A stretch of DNA of 14,524 nt from positions 1 to 14,524 of the forward strand of contig CADBOW010000065.1 of the NCBI GenBank assembly GCA_902796375.1. Reading direction: 5' to 3'. Below the pieces are notes generated by a model. It saw only the letters and a program-made list of their open reading frames with translations, was not told the origin of the DNA and ran no database searches. Source of the stretch: an uncultured Lachnospiraceae bacterium (GTDB lineage: Bacteria; Bacillota; Clostridia; Lachnospirales; Lachnospiraceae). Both the position numbers and the translations under genes were made by a program. Positions 1 to 7,230 of this stretch are shown one piece after another. How positions within the stretch are numbered: position 1 is the first letter of the stretch; every line of letters begins with the position of its first letter.

Positions 1-87
1 GTATCGGGTTATGCAGTTAAGTTCATCTCCCTGACACCGGAGCAGCAGAGAGACGTAATCTCCAGAACATTCCACGACAAGCTGTAA
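1..87 (+). CDS. C-terminal end of a probable PilZ-domain protein (partial)
   Basis: Only the last 28 codons and the TAA stop are inside the window; the frame is open from base 1. The residues begin with GYAVKFISLTPEQQRDVI, and this G-x-x-V-K-F-I pattern followed by a short amphipathic helix resembles the end of PilZ domains, which bind cyclic di-GMP. The diagnostic RxxxR and D/NxSxxG motifs would lie upstream and are not visible, so the family call is tentative. A strong terminator follows 24 bases after the stop, so this gene ends its own transcript and is not joined to the next gene. Confidence 0.45.
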   Translation, partial: VSGYAVKFISLTPEQQRDVISRTFHDKL

Positions 88-110
88 GAAATACATACAA
101 GGTAATGATC

Positions 111-142
111 AGGACCCGTGCCGAAAGGTGCGGGTCCTTTTC
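111..142 (+). terminator. Rho-independent terminator
   Basis: AGGACCCG (111-118) pairs with CGGGTCCT (131-138). The stem continues through TGCC/GGTG with a G-T wobble to a GAAA tetraloop (123-126), giving about 12 pairs, and a short T run follows at 138-141. It closes the upstream partial gene. Confidence 0.9.
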
Positions 143-319
143 CATGCACTTCTGTCCGGCTGCATTTTTGTGCAAATTCTTTGCGAAGGTGCGGGTTACA
201 ATCATATTCGAAAAATGAAACATGAAACGAAGCCAATCGTCTTTGCCCCGTTATCGGAAATAGAATTCCGAGATGTTCATAGACAGGCTTCGGAGAAGGA
301 TCAAAAGGAGGATATGATG

Positions 320-1390
320 ATGAGAAAGAGCAGATTTAAATGTATGGCACTGGCAATGGCGATGGGAGTTGTATCAGTTTTTTCGGTAGTACCGAAGGAG
401 GTATCAGCAGCTTCGGATAAATTACCGTTAAACAAATCGTTTGAATTTAAGGAAGAATCCAAGACATATTCCCTGACGCTTGCGAAATCAGGACATTTCA
501 GCATTGAGAGAATTAACAAAAGCGGGGATGCAGACCTTTATGTAACTGTTTATAATAACGATGGCAATAAAATATATGATCTAACTGATCGTTGGTCATG
601 GTTAACAGACTTTGAACCGAAGTATCTGCGGGCAGGTACATACTCTGTAGTAGTAGAAGGGGATTGTCTCGACAAAGGAGAAAGCCAGGAAGCCATCATC
701 TATTGGACGAATGACAATGAGTCTTATCCGGAAACAGAGACAAAAAATAATGATGTGAAGGCAACCGCGTCTGTGATCAAAACTCTGGACGGGAAAAAGA
801 AGAAAGGAATGCTCAGTGTCGGCGATGACTATGACTACTATAAATTTACCTTATCTGAGAAGAGTAAAGTAGAATTCACACTCGACTCCAAGCAGTTAGA
901 TCCGGTCTTTACACTGAAAACAAAAAACGGCTATTTTATAGCCGATATGGATAAGGCTGAATTCGAGGATGGAGTATATACCACGGTTCTGAACGAGGGA
1001 ACCTATTATCTGATGATTGGACGCAAGGATGATTCCAAGCATGGTATATATTATTTCAGCATGAAGAGTGCCATGGTACCGCATTGGGAGAAGGTAAAAG
1101 GACAGTATCGATACTTCTATAAGTCCGGAAAGTACTATAATAACGGATTTAAGAAGATCAACGGCAAGTCATATTATTTCAACAAGAGCGGATATCGCGT
1201 AACAGGGCTTAAGAAGGTTGGTTCTCAGAAGTATTACTTCAATAAGAACGGCGTAATGCAGAAGGGCTGGAAGAAGATCAACGGAAAGTGGTATTACTTC
1301 AAGACATCCGGGGCTATGGTAACCGGAAAGAAAAAGATCGGAAACAAGGTCTATCGTTTTAACAGGAACGGGGCTTGCTTAAATCGGTAG
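320..1390 (+). CDS. Secreted protein with two PPC-like domains and C-terminal CW-binding repeats
   Basis: This is a predicted exported wall-bound protein of 356 residues. Residues 1-30 form a signal peptide (MRKSRFK, a hydrophobic core, then VSA before AS). Two beta-rich modules follow, at about 36-120 and 143-247. The second has the N-D-x-x-x-A start, the G-x-L...D-Y-D-Y-Y-K-F core and the G-T-Y-Y-L-M-I strand of bacterial pre-peptidase C-terminal (PPC) domains; the first is similar but weaker. From W256 onward there are four to five 20-residue repeats of the type KKINGKSYYFNKSG, typical of CW_binding_1 (choline-binding-like) repeats that attach proteins to wall polymers. No catalytic domain is visible, so it is probably an adhesin or scaffold. 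Three ATGs (314, 317, 320) follow AAAGGAGG ending at 311; I chose 320 for its 8-base spacing. The gene is AT-rich (30-38% GC in sampled lines) compared with its neighbours. Confidence 0.85.
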   Translation: MRKSRFKCMALAMAMGVVSVFSVVPKEVSAASDKLPLNKSFEFKEESKTYSLTLAKSGHFSIERINKSGDADLYVTVYNNDGNKIYDLTDRWSWLTDFEPKYLRAGTYSVVVEGDCLDKGESQEAIIYWTNDNESYPETETKNNDVKATASVIKTLDGKKKKGMLSVGDDYDYYKFTLSEKSKVEFTLDSKQLDPVFTLKTKNGYFIADMDKAEFEDGVYTTVLNEGTYYLMIGRKDDSKHGIYYFSMKSAMVPHWEKVKGQYRYFYKSGKYYNNGFKKINGKSYYFNKSGYRVTGLKKVGSQKYYFNKNGVMQKGWKKINGKWYYFKTSGAMVTGKKKIGNKVYRFNRNGACLNR

Positions 1391-1400
1391 AGTTGACGGA

Positions 1401-1435
1401 GCATCTGCAGATGATGAACATTTGCAGATGCTTTT
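1401..1435 (+). terminator. Rho-independent terminator, copy 1 of a duplicated hairpin
   Basis: GCATCTGCAGATG (1401-1413) pairs with CATTTGCAGATGC (1419-1431), with one internal G-T wobble and loop ATGAA, followed by TTTT. Both arms are identical to those of the terminator at 4551-4588. Confidence 0.88.
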
Positions 1436-1460
1436 CAAATTTGAAGATTATGGATATAAT
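1432..1460 (+). promoter_or_regulatory. Sigma-A-type promoter of the subtilase gene
   Basis: A perfect -10 TATAAT (1455-1460) lies 17 bases after TTTTCA (1432-1437), a 4/6 match to TTGACA. The -35 coincides with the T run of the preceding terminator, so terminator and promoter are fused back to back. The predicted transcript starts near 1467 with a short leader of about 26 bases. Confidence 0.5.
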
Positions 1461-1492
1461 AGGGGTTGTCCGAACAGAAAGGAGAACATCAT

Positions 1493-4400
1493 ATGTATTG
1501 TAATGTGTGTGGAAGTGAATTGCCGGAAGGGACGAGTGTATGTCCGGTTTGCGGAAACGTAGTGCAGGTTGCGCCGCCCCAGGGCATGAATGTACCGAAC
1601 CAGGGCATGGGCGTACCGAACCAGGGCATGGGCGTACCGAACCAGGGCATGGGCGTACCGAACCAGGGCATGAATGTACCGAGCCAGGGCATGAATGTAC
1701 CGAACCAGGGCATGGGCGTACCGAACCAGGGTATGAATATTCCGAATCAGATGATCCCGAGTGCGGAGCTTCCTACCACACGTGTGACTATTACAGGAAA
1801 TACGGATGTACTTTCCCCAGATGAATTCCGGACGGTCAGGATAGATCAGACATCAGGGAAAAAGAAGGAAAAGAAAGAGAAGGATGATCCGTATCAGGTC
1901 CGCGTCCGGCCGAAGCACCGCGTCCTTAAGATCGTGCTGCTTGTACTGGCTCTGATGGGGGTTGGCGTGGGTGCCTTCTATACGGTTCGATACTTTATCA
2001 ACCAAAAGAAAGCGGAGTTTCAGGCCTATTATAAACAGCCATCGGTTCAGGACTGTGAGCTGACAAAGCTGGGGCGTGTCTATGTTAAGAGCCAGTTGAT
2101 CCTGGAGGGAAATGAGAAATCATCCTACAAAAAGATCAAAAGTCTTGCGGAGGAGAAACAGGGTGAGATAGTCGGATACAATTCACCGGTCAGCGAGTAT
2201 CAGATAGAATTCCAGGGCGGGAAGAAGGAGGACGATCTTGAGTCCATCATTCAGGAATGGAAGAATAACGATATGGTGGCGCGGGTGGATCTTCATTTCC
2301 CGTATAAAGCAGAAGGAGGTTTCTCCGATTTTACGAAGGACGTCTGGTGGAATGATGAAGACGGAGAGAAGCCGGCGGATTTCGAGGTTGATTGGGATAT
2401 TTACAATCCACGGGGAAATAACTGGGCGGTTGAATCTGTCTGGGCTCCGGCGGTCTGGAATCCGACTGCCTTTGATCTGGGCGAATTCGGAGAGGTGAAG
2501 GATACGGAATACAAGACGGTGAATGTCGGGATCCTGGACACTGCATTTGACAAAAAGCATAAAGATCTGACGAATCGTTTTGCTACCGACGCAGAACTCC
2601 GCGGGAAGACGGAGGCTGGAGATGGAACCGGATCTGAACAGGAGGAGAGTACCGAAACTGCAACTGAACAGCCGGAGGAAGATGTGGCTGAGGGCTATAA
2701 GCCATTTATCGGCCCTTCGGAAGCTGATATGAGTGAGGAAGAACTGGCTGAGAAGAAGCGGCTTTCTCACGGAACACATGTGGCAGGGATTATCGCGGCA
2801 AATATCGGGGATGAATTCGGAATCGCCGGAATCGCACAGAATTCCAAATTATTTACCCGTTCTCTGTCTTCCGGAGGCCAGGATGGTTCTTCGGAGAAGG
2901 GAACAGCAATGATATCGGATTTCGTTCTGAAGTGTGAACTGGCCCGGCTCTTCCATGCAGGTGTGAGACTGATCAATATAAGCATGCAGATCGATCCGGG
3001 AGATTCCGATCAGGCGAAGGAACGGATGGAGGAGCTAAATGCGTCCATGGAACGTTTCCTGAATCACTATCTGGAACCGGATGAGGACCATGCGGAGGAT
3101 GCCTTGGATTTTCTGCTGGTAAAATCTGCAGGAGACACAGAAGAGCCCAAGTCCGACCTGTCCGGCCAGTTCCTGACCGGCATACAGGATGAGAAAGTGA
3201 AAGAGCATATCCTGGTAGTAGGAGGGGCTCAGTATAACTACGATCAGTATGGCGCATTGGAGACCGGGAAAGAATATGTTAGGACAAAGACCACAAATCG
3301 GGGAGACAGGATCGATATCTATGCCCCGGCAGTGGAAGTTCTTTCGGATATTCCCGGAGACCGTGTGGAGATGCGGGAGGGAACCAGTGCGGCGGCAGCC
3401 TTTGTGACCGGAGGCTGTGCACTTGTAATGGGGGCGGCTCCGAAGCTCTCCGCGACAGAGGTAAAGCAGATCATCTGTACAAATTATCTGTATCAGGTAG
3501 AGGATACGGGGAAGGGATATCTGAATGTGTTCCTTGCAGCCGAGGAGGCAAAGCGTAGGGCGGACAGCAAAAAAGAGTCGGAAGAGACCGCAGCCACAGA
3601 GGGAAAGAGCATCATGGAGATGGCGGGTGAGCTCCGACAGAAATCGGAAGAGAAGAAGGAGGCCATTACGGGAATCCTGGAGCTTCAGCTTAACAGTTCA
3701 TTTGCCAAAGGGCTGAAGGATCTGACGAAGCTCAAGGCTGCGGCAGCATGCGGAGACGTGTCGAAGAAGCTGAAATTCAATAAGAAGGGAAAGGCGAAGC
3801 TATCCCTGGATCCGGGAGAGTGGACAGTTAAGCTGCGCTGCAGCGGATATGAGAAAAAAACGGTAAAGGTTACGGTCAAGGCCGGCGAGACCTCTGCCGT
3901 GGACGACATTTCACTGACGAAGATCGTAGGTTTTGCTGAAATGGAACTCGCTCCCGTCTCTGTAGAACTTGCAGGTGACCCGAGTAAGATTGTGGTGAGG
4001 GCCACGGCAGAGGGAGAGGACGAGGTGACGGGCTCCTTCGATGCAGATGGAAAAGCCAGGCTGGAACTGGCTCCGGGAAGCTGGAAGCTGGAGGTGTCCG
4101 GTGACGGGTTCGAAACCAAAGAGTTCTCAATGGACATCGAAAAGGATAATACTACCAAAGAAAAATTTATTCTTGGGAAAACAGCAAGTTTCAGCGACAT
4201 TACTTTTTCCAGTACGAAACAAGGCAGGGATGATGGGCAGTTATTAAATATTGATTCAGAAGGAAATTTCCGCATAGAGGATCGTGTATTAAGGACAAAC
4301 TACATCGGAAAGTTTGCATCGATCATATTAATAGGTCAATATGAAAGTCAATTAGAGTACCATGTAGTGGTGGGCGAAGTTTCAGGAAATGCTCTTTTTA

Positions 4401-4540
4401 AGAAGGGAGATGTCCTGGCGGTGTATCGCACTGAGTCTTCCCCAGGGGATGGCGGAGGAGAAAGCTTTGAAATAAGGCTTGAAGATCCGGACAGGCCGGA
4501 TGGATATCCAATATTTTACTGGGGAACCGGAGGAAGATGA
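1493..4540 (+). CDS. Membrane-anchored subtilisin-family (S8) protease with N-terminal zinc ribbon
   Basis: The protein is 1015 residues long. In order it has a zinc ribbon (C3, C6, C17, C20), eight QGM(N/G)VP(N/S) heptads (30-85), a basic linker, one membrane helix (about 146-165), an inhibitor-I9-like prodomain (about 187-273), an S8 protease domain (about 344-675), two PEGA-like beta modules (about 724-806 and 808-892) and a C-terminal domain I do not recognise. The catalytic triad is D349 (ILDTAFD), H426 (SHGTHVAG) and S632 (GTSAAAA). The oxyanion-hole Asn is replaced by D548 (SAGD where AAGN is usual). An acidic insert of about 40 residues separates D349 from H426. Lysine and arginine before the helix suggest a cytoplasmic N terminus and an external protease. 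The ATG at 1493 is chosen because AAAGGAG (1478-1484) lies 8 bases upstream; the in-frame TTG at 1466 precedes that site. The substrate is unknown. Confidence 0.88.
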   Translation: MYCNVCGSELPEGTSVCPVCGNVVQVAPPQGMNVPNQGMGVPNQGMGVPNQGMGVPNQGMNVPSQGMNVPNQGMGVPNQGMNIPNQMIPSAELPTTRVTITGNTDVLSPDEFRTVRIDQTSGKKKEKKEKDDPYQVRVRPKHRVLKIVLLVLALMGVGVGAFYTVRYFINQKKAEFQAYYKQPSVQDCELTKLGRVYVKSQLILEGNEKSSYKKIKSLAEEKQGEIVGYNSPVSEYQIEFQGGKKEDDLESIIQEWKNNDMVARVDLHFPYKAEGGFSDFTKDVWWNDEDGEKPADFEVDWDIYNPRGNNWAVESVWAPAVWNPTAFDLGEFGEVKDTEYKTVNVGILDTAFDKKHKDLTNRFATDAELRGKTEAGDGTGSEQEESTETATEQPEEDVAEGYKPFIGPSEADMSEEELAEKKRLSHGTHVAGIIAANIGDEFGIAGIAQNSKLFTRSLSSGGQDGSSEKGTAMISDFVLKCELARLFHAGVRLINISMQIDPGDSDQAKERMEELNASMERFLNHYLEPDEDHAEDALDFLLVKSAGDTEEPKSDLSGQFLTGIQDEKVKEHILVVGGAQYNYDQYGALETGKEYVRTKTTNRGDRIDIYAPAVEVLSDIPGDRVEMREGTSAAAAFVTGGCALVMGAAPKLSATEVKQIICTNYLYQVEDTGKGYLNVFLAAEEAKRRADSKKESEETAATEGKSIMEMAGELRQKSEEKKEAITGILELQLNSSFAKGLKDLTKLKAAAACGDVSKKLKFNKKGKAKLSLDPGEWTVKLRCSGYEKKTVKVTVKAGETSAVDDISLTKIVGFAEMELAPVSVELAGDPSKIVVRATAEGEDEVTGSFDADGKARLELAPGSWKLEVSGDGFETKEFSMDIEKDNTTKEKFILGKTASFSDITFSSTKQGRDDGQLLNIDSEGNFRIEDRVLRTNYIGKFASIILIGQYESQLEYHVVVGEVSGNALFKKGDVLAVYRTESSPGDGGGESFEIRLEDPDRPDGYPIFYWGTGGR
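1580..1747 (+). repeat. Eight tandem 21-bp repeats coding for heptads
   Basis: There are eight contiguous 21-base units beginning CAGGGCATG, in frame, each coding Q-G-M-N/G-V-P-N/S. Units differ mainly at the codon for N or G (AAT or GGC) and by one N-to-S change; the last unit (79-85, QGMNIPN) is the most diverged. The near identity at the DNA level implies recent expansion or ongoing homogenisation. Copy-number changes would stay in frame. Confidence 0.95.
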
Positions 4541-4550
4541 CCATTCAAAA

Positions 4551-4588
4551 GCATCTGCAGATGTTGGACACATTTGCAGATGCTTTTT
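4551..4588 (+). terminator. Rho-independent terminator, copy 2 of a duplicated hairpin
   Basis: GCATCTGCAGATG (4551-4563) pairs with CATTTGCAGATGC (4571-4583) across loop TTGGACA and is followed by TTTTT. It terminates the subtilase gene. The arms match those at 1401-1431 base for base, including the G-T wobble; only the loop differs. Confidence 0.9.
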
Positions 4589-4710
4589 CGTTATAAAAAG
4601 GTGCATTTTTTTTGCATGGACGGATTGTATGATGATCATGGAAGCAGACGAAACAGACGGGGTTCCGTCAGAAAGCTTCCGGATAAAGAAAAGAAGGAGG
4701 GAGTGATACC

Positions 4711-6315
4711 ATGAGAAACAGATTAAGCATAAAATGGAAACGAATGACGGGAAAACTCATGGCATCGGTTCTTGCAGCGACCATCGTGCTTTCCGGAACC
4801 ATGCCGAGTTTTGCAGCTACTACAAGGGGGAGAAACACTACAACCATAAAGAGCGGATGTAAGGTGGTGAACGTGTCGGGAACCTTTGAGAGCGCGGACA
4901 CCACTTCGCTGGTAAACAGGATCAACGCCATACGATATGAAGCCTGCACCGCCGGAAATGTTCCGGATCCCAGGAACCCGAGGCGATATCTGACAAAGTC
5001 CGATTATCGCGCGATCAAATGGTCCACGGAGCTGGAGAAAATGGCTCAGCTAAGGGCGGCGGAGGCGACAGTGTTATATTCGCACACAAGACCAAACGGG
5101 GATTCAAACTGGACAGCCGCTTACGGGATCACGGCTTATGCCGAGAACCTGTCAGGAAAGACCATGGCGGGGTCCATCGAGTCATATTATACAGAGAAGT
5201 CACAGTATCTGAAGGTTAAGTCCTTTCAGTCCAATACGGGACACTACATCAATATGATCAACCCGAATCATACCTATATCGCACTGAGTGCCTTCACGGA
5301 TTCCAAGGGAGAACGCTCCTCGGCACTGGAGGCAAGTACCACCACTGCAAAGAATGTGAGCGAGAAGAAGACGGGAGCATATGGAAGTTACATTCAGCAG
5401 GTAGAAATGACCAATTCACTGGCGTCGAAATATACCGCATCCACTTCTTCAAAACCGAGCACTACGGTTACGCCGACTCAGCCGGGGACATCTGTTACTC
5501 CGACCCAACCGGGCACATCCACAACACCGACCAAGACGGATTCTTCTACGAAACCCAAGACTCAGAATACGGTAGCGGTTGTAGGCGTGTATCTTACAGA
5601 TACTACTCTGCAGATGCAGGCTGGAGAAAGCAAAACTATGGAGGTCCTTTTCCTACCCTCTTACGCTACAAACAAGACATTAACATGGACCAGCTCCAAT
5701 ACGGCAGTAGCCTCCGTTAGTAACGGAAAGGTGACGGCAAAGAAGGCAGGTACGGCAAAGATCACGGTTAAGAGCAACAACGGGAAAACTTCGGTCTGCA
5801 CTGTCACCGTAAAGGCAAAACCGGCAACCTCCGCAAAGCTTCAGCTTTCCTACACGAAGCTGAATATGACGCCGGGCCAGTCGGTTAAGATGAAGGCATC
5901 AAATGCAAAGGGACTTCTTTCCTATGAATCTTCAAACTCCACGTCTGCCCGTGTCATAACCAGAGATGATGAACTGGTTGCATTTCAGCCGGGGAAAGCA
6001 ATCATAACGGTGAAGGACAGTACAGGAGCGACAGGAACCTGTGAGGTCACGGTGGCATACAAGGCAGGAGAAAATGTACGACTGACCGCACCAAAGACAG
6101 AGCTTCGACTGAAGGTAGGACAGAAGTATGCTTGGAAGGCAACGCTCACTCCCAGTACCACAACCGACAAGATCATGTACTATGGCTGGTCCGGAAATGG
6201 GGTGATCACATATGATAATGGGTGCATCGTTGCAAAGAAAGCAGGAACGGATACGATCACCGTTCGAACCATGGGAGGAAAGTCGGTATCCTGTAAAGTG
6301 ACCGTGACCAGATGA
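4711..6315 (+). CDS. Secreted CAP/SCP-domain protein with three BIG2-like domains
   Basis: The protein is 534 residues long. A signal peptide (1-35, ending MPSFA before ATT) is followed by a CAP/SCP (PR-1-like) domain at about 65-205. This domain shows the usual polar residues: H125 in SHTRPNG, E145 in AENLSG and H178 in GHYINM. A Thr/Pro linker holds two copies of TPTQPGTS(V/T) (DNA 5470-5523, diverged at synonymous sites, so an old duplication). Three immunoglobulin-like BIG2 modules follow at about 290-370, 372-450 and 455-533, with signatures such as W-T-S-S-N-T-A-V-A-S-V and V-T-A-K-K-A-G-T-A-K-I-T-V. Bacterial CAP domains are of uncertain activity; BIG2 modules usually act as wall-proximal spacers. 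The start at 4711 has AAGGAGG (4694-4700) 10 bases upstream. I find no convincing promoter or terminator of its own; TATGAT at 4628-4633 is a weak -10 candidate. Confidence 0.88.
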   Translation: MRNRLSIKWKRMTGKLMASVLAATIVLSGTMPSFAATTRGRNTTTIKSGCKVVNVSGTFESADTTSLVNRINAIRYEACTAGNVPDPRNPRRYLTKSDYRAIKWSTELEKMAQLRAAEATVLYSHTRPNGDSNWTAAYGITAYAENLSGKTMAGSIESYYTEKSQYLKVKSFQSNTGHYINMINPNHTYIALSAFTDSKGERSSALEASTTTAKNVSEKKTGAYGSYIQQVEMTNSLASKYTASTSSKPSTTVTPTQPGTSVTPTQPGTSTTPTKTDSSTKPKTQNTVAVVGVYLTDTTLQMQAGESKTMEVLFLPSYATNKTLTWTSSNTAVASVSNGKVTAKKAGTAKITVKSNNGKTSVCTVTVKAKPATSAKLQLSYTKLNMTPGQSVKMKASNAKGLLSYESSNSTSARVITRDDELVAFQPGKAIITVKDSTGATGTCEVTVAYKAGENVRLTAPKTELRLKVGQKYAWKATLTPSTTTDKIMYYGWSGNGVITYDNGCIVAKKAGTDTITVRTMGGKSVSCKVTVTR

Positions 6316-6325
6316 CCGTGACCAG
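6299..6325 (+). repeat. 13-base direct duplication across a stop codon
   Basis: TGACCGTGACCAG occurs at 6299-6311 and again at 6313-6325, separated by one A. The TGA stop of the CAP gene is the first codon of the second copy. It looks like a small tandem duplication of the last codons. Confidence 0.8.
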
Positions 6326-6379
6326 GCGGCCCTGTTTCGCAGGTAGGGATGATCCAACAGAACAATCTCCAGTTCCCAC

Positions 6380-6409
6380 TTGTAAGCCCCACGGGAAGTG
6401 TGGTACATT
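6380..6409 (+). promoter_or_regulatory. Possible promoter of the pflA operon
   Basis: TTGTAA (6380-6385, 4/6) and TACATT (6404-6409, 4/6) are 18 bases apart. The match is modest, but this is the best candidate in the 156-base gap before pflA. Confidence 0.3.
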
Positions 6410-6432
6410 TATATGAGTAAAATGTGCATGTA

Positions 6433-6448
6433 AATATTTTGAAATATT
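6433..6448. repeat. AT-rich palindrome upstream of pflA
   Basis: AATATTT (6433-6439) and AAATATT (6442-6448) form a perfect 7-bp inverted repeat around TG, 24 bases before the pflA ATG and just before its GGGGAG site. It could be an operator or simply an AT-rich leader; it does not resemble the Rex or Fnr consensus. Confidence 0.35.
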
Positions 6449-6471
6449 CAGATAGGGGAGTGGAAAGAACT

Positions 6472-7209
6472 ATGGCAGATAAGATTACAGGAATCATCCA
6501 TCAGACGGAAAGCTTCGGCGCGGTTGACGGACCGGGCATCCGTTTTATCGTATTTATGCAGGGCTGCAATTATCGTTGCCGGTACTGCCATAATCCGGAG
6601 ACCTGGGCCATGACCGGAGGCGAGGAACGTACTCCGGAGGATGTGCTGGAGCAGGCAATGCGCTATAAGGCATACTGGAGACAGAATGGTGGGATCACGG
6701 TCAGCGGCGGAGAAGGTCTGCTGCAGATCGAGTTCGTAACGCGGCTCTTTGAACTGGCGAAGGAGAAGGGTGTGAACACCTGTCTGGATACCTCAGGCGG
6801 TCCGTTTACTACAGAAGAGCCCTTCTTCTCACAGTTTGAAAAGCTGGCGGAAGTGACAGACCTGTTCCTGCTGGATCTGAAGCAGATCGATGAAGAGAAG
6901 CATAAGAGTCTGACCGGATTTACAAACAAAAATGTACTGGAGCTGGCACAGTATCTGTCGGATCATGATAAGCATATGTGGATCCGTCACGTTCTGGTTC
7001 CGGGGATCACTACGGACGAAGGTGATCTGCAGCGACTGGCGGACTTTATTAAAACCCTGAAGACCGTAGACCGGGTGGAGGTTCTTCCGTATCACAGTCT
7101 GGGTGTTCCGAAGTATGAGAAGATGGGGATCAAATATACGCTGGATGGGGTTACGGCTCCGTCCGATGAACAGATCAACCGGGCAAAGGAGATCCTGGGA
7201 GTCGTTTAG
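6472..7209 (+). CDS. pflA: Pyruvate formate-lyase activating enzyme (radical SAM)
   Basis: This radical-SAM activase installs the glycyl radical on pyruvate formate-lyase, using S-adenosylmethionine and a [4Fe-4S] cluster, and so switches on anaerobic cleavage of pyruvate to formate and acetyl-CoA. The protein is 245 residues long, the usual PflA size. It has VDGPGIRF (18-25), the cluster motif C-x3-C-x2-C (C32, C36, C39, in GCNYRCRYCHN), the SAM-binding GGE (79-81) and CLDTSG. I chose the ATG at 6472, which matches known PflA N termini and has AGGGGAG (6454-6460) upstream; in-frame GTG 6424, TTG 6439 and GTG 6460 are alternatives with worse sites. The usual partner pflB is not adjacent here. 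The next gene starts 21 bases after the stop, so the two are probably co-transcribed. It could serve another glycyl-radical enzyme, but the sequence is PflA-like throughout. Confidence 0.93.
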   Translation: MADKITGIIHQTESFGAVDGPGIRFIVFMQGCNYRCRYCHNPETWAMTGGEERTPEDVLEQAMRYKAYWRQNGGITVSGGEGLLQIEFVTRLFELAKEKGVNTCLDTSGGPFTTEEPFFSQFEKLAEVTDLFLLDLKQIDEEKHKSLTGFTNKNVLELAQYLSDHDKHMWIRHVLVPGITTDEGDLQRLADFIKTLKTVDRVEVLPYHSLGVPKYEKMGIKYTLDGVTAPSDEQINRAKEILGVV

Positions 7210-7230
7210 ATCCCTATTTGGAGGCAACTT

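Noticed and set aside
128..319. Upstream extension of the CW-binding protein frame from base 128
   Set aside because: It starts inside the terminator of the upstream gene, has no ribosome binding site and precedes an obvious signal peptide with a strong site at 305-311.
1466..1492. TTG start for the protease gene
   Set aside because: It lies before the AAAGGAG site at 1478-1484 and at the predicted transcription start. The ATG at 1493 has correct spacing and begins directly with the zinc-ribbon motif.
6349..6420. 23-codon ORF before pflA (MIQQNNLQF and on)
   Set aside because: The ribosome binding site is weak, it ends at 6420 in the pflA leader, and no conservation can be seen from one sequence.
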